Assembly (NCBI GenBank): GCA_035296325.1
Contig: DATHBD010000005.1
Location: forward strand, 1 to 64,000
Length of the DNA stretch: 64,000 bases
Reading direction: 5' to 3'
From: DATHBD01 sp035296325
GTDB lineage: Bacteria; Actinomycetota; Actinomycetes; Mycobacteriales; Micromonosporaceae
How positions within the stretch are numbered: position 1 is the stretch's first letter; each line of letters opens with the position of its first letter. A model generated the notes under the pieces. That model made no database searches. It saw only the letters and a program-made list of their open reading frames with translations, and was not told the DNA's origin. This document shows, piece after piece, positions 42,094-51,810 of the stretch. Both the position numbers and the translations under genes were made by a program.

Positions 42094-42855
42094 GTGAGTG
42101 TGCTGCAACGCTTCGAGAAGCGTTTGGAAGGTCTGGTCGAGGGTGCCTTCGCCAAGGTCTTCAAGGGGGTCGTCCACCCCGTGGAGATCCTCAACGCCAT
42201 GCAACGCGAGGCGGAGGCGCACAAGGCCATCCTGGCCGGTGGCCGCACCCTTGTGCCCAACCGCTACGTCATCGACCTGTCTCCGTACGATCACAGTCGG
42301 CTCGCGCCGTACGCGGCCGCGTTGGCGCAGGAGCTGGCCCAGTCGCAGGCCGAGTTCATCGGTGAGCAGGTCTGGACCGTCTACGGCGACGTGATCGTGG
42401 AGATCGAGCGCGGAGAGGGCCTCGACACCGGCATGTTCCGGGTGACCGCCGAGGTCTACACCGGCTCCGACGTCGAGCCGCAGCAGGCCTACGACGCCGC
42501 GCCGCAGTATCAGCAGCCGTTCGACCAGGGCGGGTATCCTTCATCGGGTGCGCCGGCGCCGGGTGGGCCGGCCCGCAACGTTCGATTGCAGGGCAATGAC
42601 GGCCGCAACTACCCGCTGTCGATCGGCTCCACCGTGATCGGCCGCGGCGACCAGGCCAACCTGCGCCTTCCCGACGTGGGGATCTCGCGACGGCACGCCC
42701 GGCTGGACTTCGACGGGGCGCAGGTGGTGCTGACCGACCTCGGCTCCACCAACGGCACGATGGTCAACGGCCAGCGGGTTTCGGCCGTTGCCTTGAATCC
42801 GAGTGACATGATCCAGCTCGGCACCACCACACTGACGTTCCGGGTCGACGGGTGA
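42094..42855 (+). CDS. fhaA: FhaA: DUF3662 + FHA domain protein
   Basis: 253 residues from GTG 42094, with GAGGAGG 6 nt upstream; the open frame further back overlaps the tRNA. The N-terminal DUF3662 part is LQRFEKRLEGLVEGAFAKVFKGVVHPVEILNAMQREAEAHKAIL...GEQVWTVYGDVIVEIERGEGLDTGMFRV. A Gln/Pro-rich linker leads to the FHA domain (residues ~160-250) with phosphothreonine-site signature IGRGDQANLRLPDVGISRRHARLDF...LGSTNGTMVNG. FhaA binds phosphorylated partners such as the MviN pseudokinase and regulates peptidoglycan precursor export. First gene of the conserved kinase/wall operon. Confidence 0.95.
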   Translation: MSVLQRFEKRLEGLVEGAFAKVFKGVVHPVEILNAMQREAEAHKAILAGGRTLVPNRYVIDLSPYDHSRLAPYAAALAQELAQSQAEFIGEQVWTVYGDVIVEIERGEGLDTGMFRVTAEVYTGSDVEPQQAYDAAPQYQQPFDQGGYPSSGAPAPGGPARNVRLQGNDGRNYPLSIGSTVIGRGDQANLRLPDVGISRRHARLDFDGAQVVLTDLGSTNGTMVNGQRVSAVALNPSDMIQLGTTTLTFRVDG

Positions 42856-42999
42856 GTCCGGTGACGTCCGACGTGTTTCTCGATGTGAGGCGGGGTTCTT
42901 GCATGACGACGTCCCTGATCGGGGTCGGGTTCGGCGGCGGGGTCCGGGCGCTCGGCGCCGCGCCGTACCGTGCCGACCGGCGCGCGCCGTAGGTCTTCG

Positions 43000-43482
43000 A
43001 TGCTGCCCATCGTCCTCGTGGTCGCCCGCTTCGGGTTCCTCGTGCTGTTGTGGATCTTCGTGTTCACGGTGGTCGGGGTGATCCGGCGGGATCTCTTCGC
43101 CGGCTCGCGGTCGAGCCGGGTGGTCGCCGCGCCCCGGGGCGTGAGCCCGATGGCGGCTCAGGCCGGCCCGGCCAAGGTCAAGCGCGGCAAGTCGGCGCAC
43201 CAGCTCGTCGTGACGGCCGGCGCCCTGGCCGGAACCCGGATCACGCTCGGCGAGGCGGCCATCACGATCGGTCGAGCCGAAGACTCGACGCTTGTCATCA
43301 CCGACGATTACGCCTCCGCCCGGCACGCCCGGCTGATCCCGCGCGCCGGCCAGTGGTTCGTCGAGGACCTGGGCTCCACCAACGGCACGTACCTGGATCG
43401 CGGCAAGGTCGGCGGGCCCACCCCGGTGCCGCTCGGCGTGCCGATCCGCATCGGCCGGACCTCTCTCGAGCTGCGGCCATGA
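43000..43482 (+). CDS. fhaB: FhaB (FipA): membrane-anchored FHA domain protein
   Basis: 160 residues. ATG 43000 is chosen since the protein then opens with the family's N-terminal membrane helix (VLVVARFGFLVLLWIFVFTVVGVIRRDLF); GTG 42970 would add ten residues. After a basic linker the FHA domain spans ~70-155: HQLVVTAGALAGTRITLGEAAITIGRAEDSTLVITDDYASARHARLIPR...EDLGSTNGTYLDRGKV. FhaB/FipA links Ser/Thr kinase signalling to FtsZ and FtsQ in mycobacteria. Its stop overlaps the pstP start (ATGA). Confidence 0.95.
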   Translation: MLPIVLVVARFGFLVLLWIFVFTVVGVIRRDLFAGSRSSRVVAAPRGVSPMAAQAGPAKVKRGKSAHQLVVTAGALAGTRITLGEAAITIGRAEDSTLVITDDYASARHARLIPRAGQWFVEDLGSTNGTYLDRGKVGGPTPVPLGVPIRIGRTSLELRP

Positions 43483-44984
43483 GCGCCACCCTGCGCTATG
43501 CGGCGCGAAGCGATCGCGGCCTGATCCGCAGTGGGAACCAGGACTCCGTCTACGCCGGTCCCCGCCTGCTCGCCGTCGCCGACGGCATGGGCGGCATGGC
43601 CGCCGGCGACGTGGCCAGCAACATCGTCATCGCGACCATGGCGCCGCTCGACGAGGACGTGCCGGGCAACGCGATGATCGACGCTCTGCGCGGCGCCGTG
43701 GACCAGGCCAACCAGCAGATCCGCGACACGGTCGAGGTCAACCCGTCCATGGGCGGCATGGGTACGACGCTCACCGCGATGCTGTTCTCCGGGTCGAAGA
43801 TCGGCATGGTGCACGTCGGTGACTCGCGGGCCTACCTGCTCCGCGATGACGAGTTCTCCCAGATCACCAAGGACGACACGTACGTACAGATGCTCGTCGA
43901 CGAGGGTCGGATCACCCCGGAGGAGGCCAACAGCCACCCGCAGCGCTCGCTGCTCACCCGGGCGCTCGACGGCCGCGACGCCGACCCGGAGTACTCGGTG
44001 CGCCAGGCCAAGACCGGCGACCGGTACCTGCTCTGCAGCGACGGACTGTCCGGCGTGGTCAGTGCCGAGACGATCGAGAGCACGCTGCGGGAGTACGTCG
44101 ATCCGAACCAGTGCTCGGAGCGCCTGATCCAGCTGGCTCTGCGCGGTGGCGGCCCGGACAACATCACCGTCGTCGTCGCCGACATCACCGACGACGACAT
44201 CGTCGAGGAGACCCCGATCGTGGGCGGTGCCGCGGCCCGGGACCGCGGAAACACCACCTCGGCGGACGCCTCGATGTCCTCGGCGCGGGGTGCGGCGCTC
44301 TCCAGTTCCGGGGTCAGCGACCGCGACAACGCCGACACGCAGGAGATGACGCCGGTCGGTAGCCGCGACGAGGAGGAGCCCGAGCGGCCCCGGCGCCGCC
44401 CTGTGCTGATGCTCACCGTCCTGGTCGTGCTGCTCGGCGTCGTCGGCGGGACCCTCTACGGCACCTGGAAGTACACCCAGTCCCAGTACTACGTCGGCGC
44501 GACCGACGACGGTACGGTGGCGATCTTCAAGGGCGTGCCGGGGACCGTCGCCTGGGTGGAGCTCTCCTCCATCCAGCAGCGCAGCGAGCTGCAGCTCGAC
44601 GATTTCCGACCGGCCGTGCAGGGCAACATCAAGCAGGGCATCCCGGCAACCAGCCAGTCCGACGCACAGAAGAAGCTCGATGAGCTGATCAAGCCGGGCA
44701 ATCCGAACCTGAGGCTGCCGTGCCCGACCGGGTCCCCGCTGCCCAGCGTGACGTCGGAGGAGAGCGCGTCGCCCGGCGTCGAAACCTCGCCATCCCCGCT
44801 GCCGGGAACGGAGCCCGGTGTGACGCCACCCGGTGCGTCGCCGACGCTGACCCTTCCCGGCGACCCGGTCGCGACGACCGACCCCGGCACCGTCGCGCCC
44901 ACCGGGTCCGCGGATCCCAGTCTGACGACCTCGCCGGATCTCGGCGCGTCGGTCGCCCCGAGCCCGACGCTGAGCCCTTGCTGA
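43479..44984 (+). CDS. pstP: PstP: PP2C-type Ser/Thr phosphatase
   Basis: 501 residues from ATG 43479, overlapping fhaB by 4 bp. The PP2C metal and catalytic motifs are complete: AARSDRGLIRSGNQDSVYAG, LAVADGMGGMAAGDVAS, GMGTTLTAML, HVGDSRAYLLRD, LCSDGLSGVV and GGGPDNITVVVADI. One membrane span near residues 308-328 (VLMLTVLVVLLGVVGGTLYGTWKY) is followed by an outside domain and a Pro/Ser/Thr-rich tail. It dephosphorylates PknA/PknB and their substrates, setting the balance of wall growth and division. Confidence 0.96.
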   Translation: MSATLRYAARSDRGLIRSGNQDSVYAGPRLLAVADGMGGMAAGDVASNIVIATMAPLDEDVPGNAMIDALRGAVDQANQQIRDTVEVNPSMGGMGTTLTAMLFSGSKIGMVHVGDSRAYLLRDDEFSQITKDDTYVQMLVDEGRITPEEANSHPQRSLLTRALDGRDADPEYSVRQAKTGDRYLLCSDGLSGVVSAETIESTLREYVDPNQCSERLIQLALRGGGPDNITVVVADITDDDIVEETPIVGGAAARDRGNTTSADASMSSARGAALSSSGVSDRDNADTQEMTPVGSRDEEEPERPRRRPVLMLTVLVVLLGVVGGTLYGTWKYTQSQYYVGATDDGTVAIFKGVPGTVAWVELSSIQQRSELQLDDFRPAVQGNIKQGIPATSQSDAQKKLDELIKPGNPNLRLPCPTGSPLPSVTSEESASPGVETSPSPLPGTEPGVTPPGASPTLTLPGDPVATTDPGTVAPTGSADPSLTTSPDLGASVAPSPTLSPC

Positions 44985-45089
44985 CCAGCGCCGCCGAGGA
45001 TCTGGTCCGCCGAGGAGAGAACTGACCGCCACGAGAGCCGAGCCGCCACCCAACCGACCGAGGACACCGTCGAGTAGCTGAGGATTGCC

Positions 45090-46601
45090 GTGACCGCGCC
45101 TGCCATACCGGCCCCGCCGCCCCCGAACCCGGGCGTCGGGTCGGCAGCATCGGCACCGCCGGCCCGTCCCAGCACCCGTCGCAACGTCGAATTGGGGCTG
45201 CTCGCGTTCGCGATGGCGCTGGTCGCCGGGTACGCGGCCGCGATCGAGGTGGGCGTCGCGGAGGCCGTCACCCCGGACTTCTGGGTTCCGGTGGCGGTGC
45301 TCGCGGCCATCTTCACCGGTGCCCACCTGGCGATCCGGTTCTTCGCGCCGTACGCGGACCCGGTGCTCCTGCCCTCGGTCGCGTTGATCAACGGGCTCGG
45401 GGTGGTGTTTCTCCGGCGGCTCGACCTGGGGTCGCCGACGCTCACCACGCCGGCCGCCCGGGGGGCGTTCTCGCCGTTCGAGGGCTCCGGGTTCCGCCAG
45501 CTCGGCTGGACCGCCATCGCGGTGATCTTCGCCGTGGTGGTGCTGGCCGTGGTGCGCGACCATCGGTCGCTGTCGCGGTACGCGTACACGTTCGGGCTCG
45601 CCGGCATCGTGCTGGTTCTGATCCCGGCGGTCCTGCCCGCGCAGTACTCCAGCGTCAACGGCGCCAAGCTCTGGATCAAGATCGGCGGCTTCTCGGTCCA
45701 GCCCGGCGAGTTCGCCAAGGTGCTGCTCCTGGTCTTCTTCGCCTACTACCTGGTCCGCAAGCGCGAGGTGCTCTCGCTGGCCAGCCGCCGGTTCCTGGGC
45801 GTCGACTTCCCACGCGGGCGCGACCTCGGTCCGGTCGTCACCGTGTGGCTGCTGAGCCTCATGGTCCTGGTGTTCGAGCGCGACCTCGGCACCTCCCTGA
45901 TGTACTTCGGGCTCTTCGTGGTGACCCTCTACATCGCCACCGAGCGGGTCAGCTGGCTGATCATCGGCCTGCTGCTGTTCACCGGCGGGGCGTTCGCGGC
46001 GTACTCCCTGGGCGGCACCGTCGGCGGTCCGTTCGCGAACTTCCACGGCCGGGTCAACATCTGGCTCGATCCGTTCGCCGAGCCGACCGACGCGGGCTAC
46101 CAGCTCGTCCAGTCCCTGCTCGGGCTGGGCACCGGCGGGCTGTTCGGCGCCGGGCCGGGCCTCGGGCAGCCGCGGATCATTCCGCTGGTGCACAGCGACT
46201 TCATCTTCGCCGGCATCGGTGAGGAGATCGGCCTGTTCGGCCTGTGCGCGCTCCTGGTTCTGTACCTGCTGATCGTGGAGCGGGGCCTGCGCGCCGCGAT
46301 CGGTGTGCGGGACTCATTCGGCAAACTCTTCGCCGGCGGGCTCGCGTTCACCCTGGGTTTGCAGGTCTTCGTCATCGTGGGTGGCGTGAGCAAGCTCATC
46401 CCGCTGACCGGGCAGACCACGCCGTTCCTGTCCGCCGGCGGGTCCTCGCTGATGGCGAACTGGATCCTGATCGCGCTGTTGATCCGCGTCTCCGACGCGG
46501 CGCGCCGTCCGGCCGGTGGACCTGCGCCCCGGATCGGCGGGGTGTCCGTTCCGGGCGGGCCGCCGCAGCTACGGGAGATGCCGACGGAGGTGATCCGATG
46601 A
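45090..46601 (+). CDS. rodA: RodA/FtsW-family SEDS peptidoglycan polymerase
   Basis: 503 residues from GTG 45090 (GAGG upstream). A ~35-residue cytoplasmic Pro-rich lead precedes about ten to twelve membrane spans. SEDS landmarks: GAKLWIKIGGFSVQPGEFAKVLLLVFFAYYL (with the conserved Glu/Lys stretch), FERDLGTSLMYFGLFVVTLYIAT with the catalytic Asp, GRVNIWLDPF, GYQLVQSLLGLGTGGLFGAGPGLGQP, VHSDFIFAGIGEEIGLFG, GVSKLIPLTGQTTPFLSAGGSSLMANW. It makes glycan strands with the class B PBP encoded next; the genes overlap by 4 bp (ATGA 46598-46601). Confidence 0.95.
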   Translation: MTAPAIPAPPPPNPGVGSAASAPPARPSTRRNVELGLLAFAMALVAGYAAAIEVGVAEAVTPDFWVPVAVLAAIFTGAHLAIRFFAPYADPVLLPSVALINGLGVVFLRRLDLGSPTLTTPAARGAFSPFEGSGFRQLGWTAIAVIFAVVVLAVVRDHRSLSRYAYTFGLAGIVLVLIPAVLPAQYSSVNGAKLWIKIGGFSVQPGEFAKVLLLVFFAYYLVRKREVLSLASRRFLGVDFPRGRDLGPVVTVWLLSLMVLVFERDLGTSLMYFGLFVVTLYIATERVSWLIIGLLLFTGGAFAAYSLGGTVGGPFANFHGRVNIWLDPFAEPTDAGYQLVQSLLGLGTGGLFGAGPGLGQPRIIPLVHSDFIFAGIGEEIGLFGLCALLVLYLLIVERGLRAAIGVRDSFGKLFAGGLAFTLGLQVFVIVGGVSKLIPLTGQTTPFLSAGGSSLMANWILIALLIRVSDAARRPAGGPAPRIGGVSVPGGPPQLREMPTEVIR

Positions 46602-48097
46602 ACGCGCCACTGCGCCGCACCGGGGTGGTCGTGCTGGTGCTCTTCGCGATGCTCTTCGTCAACCTGAACTGGGTGCAGGGGTACCGGGCGGACGAGTACC
46701 GGACGAGCCGGTACAACGGCCGGGTCCAGGTCGCGGAGTACAACCACCCACGCGGCAAGATCGCGCTGGCCAACACGGTGGTGGCGGACAGTGCGGAGAC
46801 CTCCGACACCCTGAAGTACATGCGGACCTACCCCTTCGGTCCGCTCTACGCCCACGTCGTCGGGTACCGGCCGGTCAACCTCGAGACCACCGACATCGAG
46901 CGGCTGGAGAACGACTTCCTCACCGGCAACGCCACAATCCAGGCCGGGGACCGGCTGACCGCGATCTTCACCGGCAAGCGGGCGCCCGGCGGGATCGTGC
47001 AGCTCACCATCTCGCAGGCCGCCCAGGAGACCGCATACAAGCAGCTGGTGGAGAACACCAGGAAGGTGCCGAAGGGCGCGGTCGTCGCGCTGGACCCCGC
47101 CACCGGTGCACTGCTGGCGTCGGTCTCGACCCCGAGCTTCGATCCCAACCCCCTGGTCGTACACAACACGGAGAAGGCGACCGCGGCGTACCGCGCGTTG
47201 GAGGCCAACCCCGACAAGCCGCTCGCCGACCGGGCGCTCTCGGAGATCAAGCCGCCGGGATCCACCTTCAAGGTGATCACCGCGGCCGCCGCGATGGCCG
47301 ACAACGCACTCACCGCGGACAGCGTCATTCCCGGTGGCAGCTCGTACCAGCCACCCGAGTCCGGCTCCTTCACCATGAAGAACGCACCCGGCGTGAACTG
47401 CCCCGACCAGCTGACCCTCAAGGAGGCGCTGCGGATCTCGTGCAACACCGCGTTCGCGCGGCTCGGGGTCGAGGTGATCAAAGCTGACCGGTTGAAGGCG
47501 ACGGCGAAGGCGTTCGGATTCGAGGAGGCGCCGCTCTTCACCGACGACAACAAGAACGCCATGGGCACCGCGACCAGCCGCACCGGCACCATGTCGGAGG
47601 GCGGGCGGGTCGAGCCGGCGTTCGTGGCGCAGTCCTCGATCGGGCAGAAGGACGTCGAGATGAGCCCGCTGCAGGGCGCCCTGGTCGCCGCCACGGTCGC
47701 CAACGGTGGCCGGCAGATGCGGCCGTTCATGGTGGAGCGACTGCAGAGCGCCGACCTGTCCACCGTGAAGGAGACCATCCCCAAGGAGCAGCGACGCCCG
47801 CTCGACTCGGGCGTGGCGACCGCGCTGCAGGACATGATGGTCGCCGTCGTGGAGAGCGGCACCGGGAAAAACGCCAGGGTCAAGGGCCTGCGGGTTGGTG
47901 GCAAGACCGGTACCGCGGAGAACGCCGAGGACGCCAAGGACCATGGCTGGTTCATCGGCTGGGCGATGCGCGACGGCAAGCCGCTCGTCGCGGTCGCGGT
48001 CTACCTGGAGAACGCCGGCAAGGGCGGGAGCGCGGAGGCCTCGCGCATCGGCGGCGCCGTGATGAAGGCGTACGCCGACGAGAACGGCCGGAAGTGA
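46598..48097 (+). CDS. pbpA: PbpA: class B penicillin-binding protein (transpeptidase)
   Basis: 499 residues from ATG 46598. An N-terminal membrane anchor (RTGVVVLVLFAMLFVNLNWVQGY) is followed by the pedestal domain (residues ~35-150, PRGKIALAN). The transpeptidase motifs are SxxK in KPPGSTFKVI, SxN in RISCNTAFARLGVEV, and KTG in GGKTGTAENAEDAKDHGWFIGWA. It crosslinks peptidoglycan stems and partners RodA. Mycobacterial PbpA is a PknB-linked division and elongation protein in the same operon. Confidence 0.96.
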   Translation: MNAPLRRTGVVVLVLFAMLFVNLNWVQGYRADEYRTSRYNGRVQVAEYNHPRGKIALANTVVADSAETSDTLKYMRTYPFGPLYAHVVGYRPVNLETTDIERLENDFLTGNATIQAGDRLTAIFTGKRAPGGIVQLTISQAAQETAYKQLVENTRKVPKGAVVALDPATGALLASVSTPSFDPNPLVVHNTEKATAAYRALEANPDKPLADRALSEIKPPGSTFKVITAAAAMADNALTADSVIPGGSSYQPPESGSFTMKNAPGVNCPDQLTLKEALRISCNTAFARLGVEVIKADRLKATAKAFGFEEAPLFTDDNKNAMGTATSRTGTMSEGGRVEPAFVAQSSIGQKDVEMSPLQGALVAATVANGGRQMRPFMVERLQSADLSTVKETIPKEQRRPLDSGVATALQDMMVAVVESGTGKNARVKGLRVGGKTGTAENAEDAKDHGWFIGWAMRDGKPLVAVAVYLENAGKGGSAEASRIGGAVMKAYADENGRK

Positions 48098-48110
48098 GGG
48101 GGTGGCCGCC

Positions 48111-49742
48111 ATGCTGAGCGCTGGCACGATGCTGGGCGGCCGCTACCGGCTCGCCGAGCGCATCGCCGGCGGCGGGATGGGCGACGTGTGGCGCGGCACC
48201 GACGAGGTGCTCGGCCGTACCGTCGCGGTCAAGGTCCTGCTGCCCGCGCTGATGGAGGAGCCCGGCTTCGTCGAGCGTTTCCGCGGCGAGGCGCGCACGA
48301 TGGCCACCGTCAATCACCCCGGCGTGGTCGACATCTACGACTACGGCAGCGAGAGCGGCACCGCGTTCCTGGTGATGGAGTACGTCGAGGGGGAGGCGCT
48401 CGCCGAGACGCTCAGCCGGGTCCGCCGGCTCACCCCGGCGCGGACCATGGCGCTGGTGGCCCAGGCGGCGGAGGCGCTGCACGCCGCGCACGGGAAGGGC
48501 ATCGTGCACCGCGACGTCAAGCCGGGAAACCTGCTGGTCCGGCCGAACGGCACGCTCGTGCTCACCGACTTCGGCATCGCCCGCTCCGCGATGGTCGGCC
48601 AGCTCACCGCCGTCGGCTCGGTGCTCGGCACCGCCTCGTACATCTCCCCTGAGCAGGCCTCCGGCCGGACCGCCACGGCGTTGTCCGACGTGTACGCGCT
48701 CGGCGTCGTCGCGTACCAGTGCCTCGCCGGACGCCGGCCGTTCGACGGCGACAACGCCGTCGACATCGCCATGCGGCACATCAACGAACCCCCCGCGCCC
48801 CTGCCGCCCGACACCCCGCCGGCGGTCCGGCAGATCGTGGAGCGGGCGCTCGCCAAGGACCCGGCGGCGCGCTGGCCGACCGCCGCGGCGTTGGCCCAGG
48901 TGGCGCGGCGCGCGTCGAGCCAGCTCGCGGGCGGGCCGGCGGTCGGCCATGCGGTGGCCAGGCCACCAGGTACCCCCGTCCCGACCCAGCCGGGGGGCCG
49001 GCCGACCTCTGGCGCCCCCCGACCCACCTCGGGGGCTCCTCGCCCGCACAGCCCGGGCGCGCCAGCGGGTGCATCCACCCCCGGCTACGCCAGGGGCAGC
49101 GCGGGGGTGCCGGTCGGTGCGTACCGTGCGCCACAGCCACCATCGGCGGGCGGTGCCGCTCCGGTGCGCCCGGCGGCGCCCGGGCCTGCCCAGCCGGTTC
49201 GCCGCCGTGGCGGCCTGACTGCCGCCATCCTGGTCCTCTGCGCGCTGCTCCTGCTGTTTCTCGGCGGGATGGCGGCGGTACGGGCCGTGTTGTCCGGCGG
49301 TGGCGGGGCGGACGCTGGCGACTCGCCGGCATCGAGCCAGCCCGGGCGCAATCCTGACGCGGTGCCAATCGTGAAGATCCCCTGCGACAAGCTGAAGGGC
49401 GGGTCGCTCAGCAACGCCGAGGCGACGCTGGAGCGACTCGGACTTGACCCCGAGGTGGAAACCGTGGACGCCGGGGGGCAGCGCAACACCGTGATCTCTG
49501 TGCCGTGCGAGGCGGCGGAGGGCTCCAAAGTCAATATCTCGGTACGGAGTGGGAAGGCCCGCGGCGGGGGTAAAGCAGGACCGACCGGCGGTACGAAACC
49601 CGGCAGCCCGGCCCCGTCCGGCATCCGGCGCAGTAGCACCGCACCGACCAGCTCAGCACCAAGTGCGCCGGCCGGCGGTGCGAGCTGCGCCGCCGACACC
49701 ATCGGCGACCTGGTCGACTGCGTGGCGAGTACCCGGCCGTGA
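48111..49742 (+). CDS. pknA: PknA: transmembrane Ser/Thr protein kinase with PASTA-like domain
   Basis: 543 residues from ATG 48111, favoured by GAGGGGG about 8 nt upstream; GTG 48102 is also possible. Kinase motifs: G-loop IAGGGMGDVWRG, Lys in VAVKVLLPAL, catalytic loop IVHRDVKPGNLLV, DFGIARS, and the activation segment VGSVLGTASYISPEQA. A Pro/Gly/Ala juxtamembrane region leads to a membrane span (GLTAAILVLCALLLLFLGGMAAVRAVL, residues ~368-392). Unlike mycobacterial PknA it carries one PASTA-like unit outside (~422-481, with two Cys). The C-terminus has two further Cys (SCAADTIGDLVDCV). It phosphorylates division and wall proteins together with PknB. Confidence 0.94.
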   Translation: MLSAGTMLGGRYRLAERIAGGGMGDVWRGTDEVLGRTVAVKVLLPALMEEPGFVERFRGEARTMATVNHPGVVDIYDYGSESGTAFLVMEYVEGEALAETLSRVRRLTPARTMALVAQAAEALHAAHGKGIVHRDVKPGNLLVRPNGTLVLTDFGIARSAMVGQLTAVGSVLGTASYISPEQASGRTATALSDVYALGVVAYQCLAGRRPFDGDNAVDIAMRHINEPPAPLPPDTPPAVRQIVERALAKDPAARWPTAAALAQVARRASSQLAGGPAVGHAVARPPGTPVPTQPGGRPTSGAPRPTSGAPRPHSPGAPAGASTPGYARGSAGVPVGAYRAPQPPSAGGAAPVRPAAPGPAQPVRRRGGLTAAILVLCALLLLFLGGMAAVRAVLSGGGGADAGDSPASSQPGRNPDAVPIVKIPCDKLKGGSLSNAEATLERLGLDPEVETVDAGGQRNTVISVPCEAAEGSKVNISVRSGKARGGGKAGPTGGTKPGSPAPSGIRRSSTAPTSSAPSAPAGGASCAADTIGDLVDCVASTRP

Positions 49743-49797
49743 GATCGACGGTGGAGAGTGGCATGGTGGAAGCAATGACCAAGGGACGGCAGGGGAC

Positions 49798-51531
49798 ATG
49801 ACCACGGGCGGCCTTCTGGGCGGGCGGTACCAGGTCGGCGAGCTGCTGGGCTATGGCGGCATGGCCGAGGTGCACCTGGGCCGCGACCAGCGGCTCGGCC
49901 GGGACGTCGCGATCAAGACCTTGCGGGCCGACCTGGCCCGCGACGCCACCTTCCAGATGCGGTTCCGCCGGGAGGCGCAGAACGCGGCGGCGCTCAACCA
50001 CCCGGCCATCGTCGCCGTGTACGACACCGGCGAGGAGCACGCGCCCGGCGGCGAAGAGCTGCCGTACATCGTGATGGAGTTCGTGAACGGCCGGACCCTC
50101 AAGGAGGTCCTCGCGGCCGAGGGTCGGCTGATGCCCCGCCGGGCCCTGGAGATCACCGCTGACATCTGCGCGGCCATCGAGTTCAGTCACCGGCACGGGA
50201 TCATCCACCGCGACATCAAGCCCGGCAACGTCATGCTCACCCAGACCGGCCAGGTCAAGGTCATGGATTTCGGCATCGCGCGGGCCATGGCCGGTGGTGC
50301 GAGCACGATGACGCAGACCAGCGCCGTGATCGGCACCGCGCAGTACCTCTCCCCGGAGCAGGCGCGCGGCGAGGCGGTGGACGCCCGCAGCGACGTCTAC
50401 GCCACCGGCTGCGTGCTCTACGAACTCCTCTGCGGCCACCCGCCCTTCGTCGGCGACAACCCGGTGAGTGTGGCGTACCAGCACGTGCGGGAGGACCCGC
50501 GCCCGCCGAGCAACAGCAACCCCGACGTCAGTCCGGAGATCGACGCCGTCGTGCTCAAGGCGCTGGCGAAGAACCCGCTCAACCGGTACCAGAGCGCCGC
50601 CGAGATGCGCACGGACGTCCTGCGCGCCGCCGCCGGCCGCCCGGTCTCGGCGCCGCCGGTGCTGACCGAGGAGCAGATGACGGCCATCATGGCGCCGCAG
50701 AGTTCGCGGCCCATCCCGCCGCCGTCGGCGCAGGTGGCCCGCGTGGCGCAGCGCCAACGCCAGGGCTCGAAGGCGGTGGTGGCCGGTCTGGTGCTGCTCG
50801 GCCTGATGGCGGTTGCCGCGGTGGCGGTCGGCCTGTGGGCGGCCCAGACCCGCGAAGTGCCGGTGCCCAACCTGGTGAACCAGTCCGCGACCGAGGCGGA
50901 CGCGCTGCTGCGGACGAACAAGCTCGAGGGCAAGCGGGTGGACGAGAACAAGATCGGTTGCACCCTGAACGCCGTGATCGGGCAGGACCCCGCCCCCGGA
51001 GCCAACATTCCGGAGGGCGGCACCGTCGAGTACACCGTCTGCCTCGGCCCGGAAAGCACGAATGTGCCGAACCTCGTCGGCCTCTCCAGAGCGGCCGCTC
51101 AGACGAACCTGACGAACGCGAATCTGGTCCCGGTGGTGGAGGCGGTCGACAACGACAAGCCGCTCGACGAAGTGATCAGGGTGGAGCCCGCGGAGAACAC
51201 GCCCGTCCCGGAGGGCTCGACCGTGAAGGTGATCGTGTCGAAGGGCAACATGAAGCCGCTGCCCGACCTGAGGGGCAGGACGCTCGACGAGGCACGCAAG
51301 GCCCTCCGCGATGCCGGCTTCACCGCCCAGCCGAAGGTCGGCGAGGCCGCCAATGACGATCCGGAGCAGTCCGGCAAGGTGACCTTCCAGAACCCCCAGG
51401 CGGCCACGGTGGCCAAGCTCGATGCCGTGGTCACCATCAATATCGCCAAGGTGGTGGCGGTGTCACCGCCGCCCCCACCGCCGACAACGCCACCGCCAAC
51501 CGCGACAACCTCCCCCAGCCCTGGCGTCTGA
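49798..51531 (+). CDS. pknB: PknB: transmembrane Ser/Thr protein kinase with PASTA domains
   Basis: 577 residues from ATG 49798 with AGGGG upstream; the frame is open back into pknA, but no start there fits. Kinase motifs: LGYGGMAEVHLG, VAIKTLRADLA, IIHRDIKPGNVML, DFGIARAMAG, and the activation loop with phospho-acceptor Thr residues TMTQTSAVIGTAQYLSPEQA. The membrane span is near residues 326-345 (VVAGLVLLGLMAVAAVAVGLW). Three PASTA domains follow (about 355-418, 422-487, 488-553), one fewer than mycobacterial PknB, with a Pro/Thr tail. It senses muropeptide or lipid II and controls wall synthesis. Confidence 0.96.
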   Translation: MTTGGLLGGRYQVGELLGYGGMAEVHLGRDQRLGRDVAIKTLRADLARDATFQMRFRREAQNAAALNHPAIVAVYDTGEEHAPGGEELPYIVMEFVNGRTLKEVLAAEGRLMPRRALEITADICAAIEFSHRHGIIHRDIKPGNVMLTQTGQVKVMDFGIARAMAGGASTMTQTSAVIGTAQYLSPEQARGEAVDARSDVYATGCVLYELLCGHPPFVGDNPVSVAYQHVREDPRPPSNSNPDVSPEIDAVVLKALAKNPLNRYQSAAEMRTDVLRAAAGRPVSAPPVLTEEQMTAIMAPQSSRPIPPPSAQVARVAQRQRQGSKAVVAGLVLLGLMAVAAVAVGLWAAQTREVPVPNLVNQSATEADALLRTNKLEGKRVDENKIGCTLNAVIGQDPAPGANIPEGGTVEYTVCLGPESTNVPNLVGLSRAAAQTNLTNANLVPVVEAVDNDKPLDEVIRVEPAENTPVPEGSTVKVIVSKGNMKPLPDLRGRTLDEARKALRDAGFTAQPKVGEAANDDPEQSGKVTFQNPQAATVAKLDAVVTINIAKVVAVSPPPPPPTTPPPTATTSPSPGV

Positions 51532-51533
51532 GC

Positions 51534-51572
51534 GCTCCCCGGCCGCGTCAGAGGTGCGGCTCGCCGGGGAGC
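51534..51572. terminator. Terminator of the kinase operon
   Basis: GCTCCCCGGC (51534-51543) pairs perfectly with GCCGGGGAGC (51563-51572) directly after the pknB stop. Confidence 0.75.
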
Positions 51573-51810
51573 ACCGTCGTCTCTCCGTGACATGTGGGAG
51601 AAGCACCGAATGGCGGCGTCATTACGTGCGTGGGGCACATACCGTGCGGCCGTTCCGGCGTGTCGCGCGGGCGTGTCGAGGGCGACGGCTCGATGGGCTT
51701 GTCGGCAACCGTACGTCCTCGCCGATCTTTGCCGGCGGCTACGCCCGGACCGGTCAGCGCCGCCCGCCATGCCCGGCCGCGAATGTGGCGGTCTGCGGCC
51801 TTCGAAGCAC

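Noticed and set aside
43308..46193. 961-residue minus-strand frame across fhaB, pstP and rodA
   Set aside because: Covers three well-recognised genes on the other strand; composition typical of a shadow frame.
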